Made by a program: the position numbers and the translations under genes. Source: Prevotellaceae bacterium (GTDB lineage Bacteria; Bacteroidota; Bacteroidia; Bacteroidales; UBA932). From it: DNA of 7,399 nt. Below the pieces are notes generated by a model. That model saw nothing but the letters and a program-made list of their open reading frames with translations. It was not told the origin of the DNA and made no database searches. Positions 6,866-7,399 of this stretch are shown here, piece after piece; within the stretch, counting starts at the first letter, position 1; each line of letters opens with the position of its first letter. Location of the stretch: assembly GCA_031278495.1 (NCBI GenBank), contig JAITKG010000020.1:1-7399 (forward strand), read 5' to 3'.

Positions 6866-6997
6866 GCCCTTCGCGCGATAAATGCCCTTCGGGCGATAAA
6901 GGCGCTGCGCGCGATAAAGGCGCTACGCGCGATAAATGCCCTGCGCGCGATAAAGGCGCTGCGCGCGATAAATGCCCTTCGGGCGATAAAGGCGCTT
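6866..6997. repeat. Array of seven 18-bp hairpin units with GATAAA linkers
   Basis: GATAAA occurs seven times at exact 18-bp spacing (6877, 6895, 6913, 6931, 6949, 6967, 6985). Before each is an 11-base GC-rich self-complementary element of the form GCNC-TNC-GNGC: GCCC-TTC-GGGC at 6884 and 6974, GCGC-TGC-GCGC at 6902 and 6956, and GCGC-TAC-GCGC at 6920. The units at 6866 and 6938 have GCCC paired with GCGC and so carry one mismatch. A partial eighth unit (GCGCTT) begins at 6992 and runs into six T. On the - strand the triloops read GAA, GCA or GTA, all of the GNA type. Units are contiguous with no spacers, so this is not a CRISPR. The array would be transcribed in the 3' region of the right-edge gene. 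Function unknown. Confidence 0.9.
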
Positions 6998-7001
6998 TTT
7001 T

Positions 7002-7021
7002 AGTTGAAAGTGGAAAGTTGA
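7002..7021 (+). repeat. 20-bp direct repeat, right copy
   Basis: AGTTGAAAGTGGAAAGTTGA, identical to 6843-6862 and 159 bp from it, so the two copies bracket the hairpin array. On this side the 7-bp pattern continues for a further partial step (GTTGAAAGTTT). Confidence 0.9.
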
Positions 7022-7029
7022 AAGTTTCC

Positions 7030-7077
7030 GCCGCGCCAGCCCAACTCTTAGTTCTTAACTCCCCAGCCGCGCCAGCC
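7030..7077. repeat. Pair of 12-bp direct repeats 36 bp apart
   Basis: GCCGCGCCAGCC occurs at 7030-7041 and again at 7066-7077. The bases between contain the short inverted motifs AACT and AGTT. No function can be assigned. Confidence 0.75.
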
Positions 7078-7078
7078 T

Positions 7079-7118
7079 CTTAATCACTTAATCACTTAAT
7101 CACCTAATCGCCCAATTA
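7079..7118. repeat. 8-bp tandem repeat, five degenerate units
   Basis: CTTAATCA is present three times in a row (7079-7102), followed by CCTAATCG and CCCAATTA. The last unit contains the stop codon of the right-edge gene (TTA at 7116-7118 on the + strand). Confidence 0.8.
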
Positions 7119-7399
7119 CGGTATTATCGCGCTTTGGATATCGCTCCAGTGGCCTTTTTCGCCGGTGGTGTTTTCCCACCGCAGGGCGAAGTACAGGGTT
7201 TTGCCGCGCTGGTCACGCTCGAACGACAACACCAGGGGCGTGTGCGTATCGAAGGACGAATGCGTCAGCTCTTCCCAGTTCTCCGGCGTTGCGTCGAGCA
7301 CCGCCCATGCGACTTCCACGCCATGCACTCCGGCGGGTTTTGCCTTCCGGTCGCTGTCGGCGTCGCGGAAGTGGATTTCTACCACTGCCGGCGAGGGCA
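7116..7399 (-). CDS. Hypothetical protein, C-terminal fibronectin III-like part (cut by window edge)
   Basis: The frame is open from the right edge to a TAA at 7118-7116 and gives 94 residues. A GTG at 7385-7383 could be read as a start, but the frame continues upstream of it with PSPA, which looks like the linker before a domain, so I treat the gene as 5'-truncated. From HFRDADSDRKAKPAGVHGVE to LYFALRWENTTGEKGHWSDI the alternating hydrophobic pattern suggests beta strands. The ending resembles small Bacteroidota hypothetical proteins of about 200 residues that finish in 'GK..YFA.RWEN..G..GPWS.I.SAIIP'; this is recalled, not searched. Their function is unknown to me. There is no membrane segment in the visible part. 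Its transcript would pass through the repeat array to the terminator at 6788-6829. Confidence 0.75.
   Translation of the reverse strand, partial: PSPAVVEIHFRDADSDRKAKPAGVHGVEVAWAVLDATPENWEELTHSSFDTHTPLVLSFERDQRGKTLYFALRWENTTGEKGHWSDIQSAIIP

Larger units (their letters stand above)
6572..7115. other. 544-bp intergenic region rich in short repeats
   Basis: No convincing gene was found here. It holds the leader and promoter of the ATPase gene (6572 to about 6690), a stretch of about 60-90 bp before 6750 in which I recognise nothing, and then an almost continuous run of repeats and a terminator from 6750 to 7118. Each is listed separately. Confidence 0.8.

Noticed and set aside
6866..6997. CRISPR-like array
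   Set aside because: Units are 18 bp, contiguous and without unique spacers; no cas genes are present.
6843..7021. Insertion sequence or transposon with the 20-bp repeats as target duplications
   Set aside because: The interval is only 179 bp with no transposase and no terminal inverted repeats, and the 20-bp copies are themselves made of 7-bp repeats, so duplication by slippage or recombination is simpler.
6859..7083. Open frame of 74 codons on the + strand with a six-residue repeat (RDKGAA-like)
   Set aside because: The 18-bp period keeps the frame open by itself. There is no ribosome binding site, and constraint appears to be on hairpin pairing, not on codons. A repetitive peptide cannot be fully excluded.

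Overview
The window looks like chromosomal DNA of a Bacteroidota (Bacteroidales-like) bacterium. The evidence is indirect: weak or absent Shine-Dalgarno sites, a TAnnTTTG-type promoter element, an AAA/DUF4143 ATPase of a kind common in that phylum, and intergenic DNA made of short tandem repeats. A genus cannot be named from the sequence.

Positions 1-5323 hold the 3' part of a surface-polysaccharide (O-antigen, capsule or exopolysaccharide) gene cluster, all on the + strand and tightly packed. In order: the last 50 codons of a probable GT4 glycosyltransferase; a nucleotide-sugar dehydrogenase; an SDR enzyme with decarboxylase-like active-site motifs; a small polyprenyl-phosphate sugar-1-phosphate transferase; GDP-mannose 4,6-dehydratase (gmd); and GDP-L-fucose synthase (fcl). 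Three junctions are 4-bp ATGA overlaps (152, 1576, 4385) and the other two gaps are 5 and 12 bp, so this is almost certainly one operon. Gmd and Fcl convert GDP-mannose to GDP-L-fucose. The dehydrogenase and the SDR enzyme probably make a second nucleotide sugar through a uronic acid intermediate. The sugar transferase would start the repeat unit on the lipid carrier. No flippase or polymerase is visible; they may lie upstream.

At 5324-5428 the operon meets a convergent gene (5429-6571, - strand) for a AAA-family ATPase with a C-terminal DUF4143 domain. It has a plausible promoter at about 6654-6661 and four TTTAAA hexamers arranged as inverted repeats in its leader.

Positions 6572-7115 have no supported gene but are rich in repeats: the TTTAAA palindromes, a 16-bp tandem repeat, a bidirectional intrinsic terminator, two 20-bp direct repeats that bracket a seven-unit array of 18-bp hairpin units, a pair of 12-bp direct repeats, and a degenerate 8-bp tandem repeat. 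The array and its flanks would lie in the 3' untranslated region of the last gene.

That last gene (7116 to the right edge, - strand) is the C-terminal part of a small hypothetical protein, cut by the window edge, with a beta-sandwich-like (fibronectin III-like) ending.
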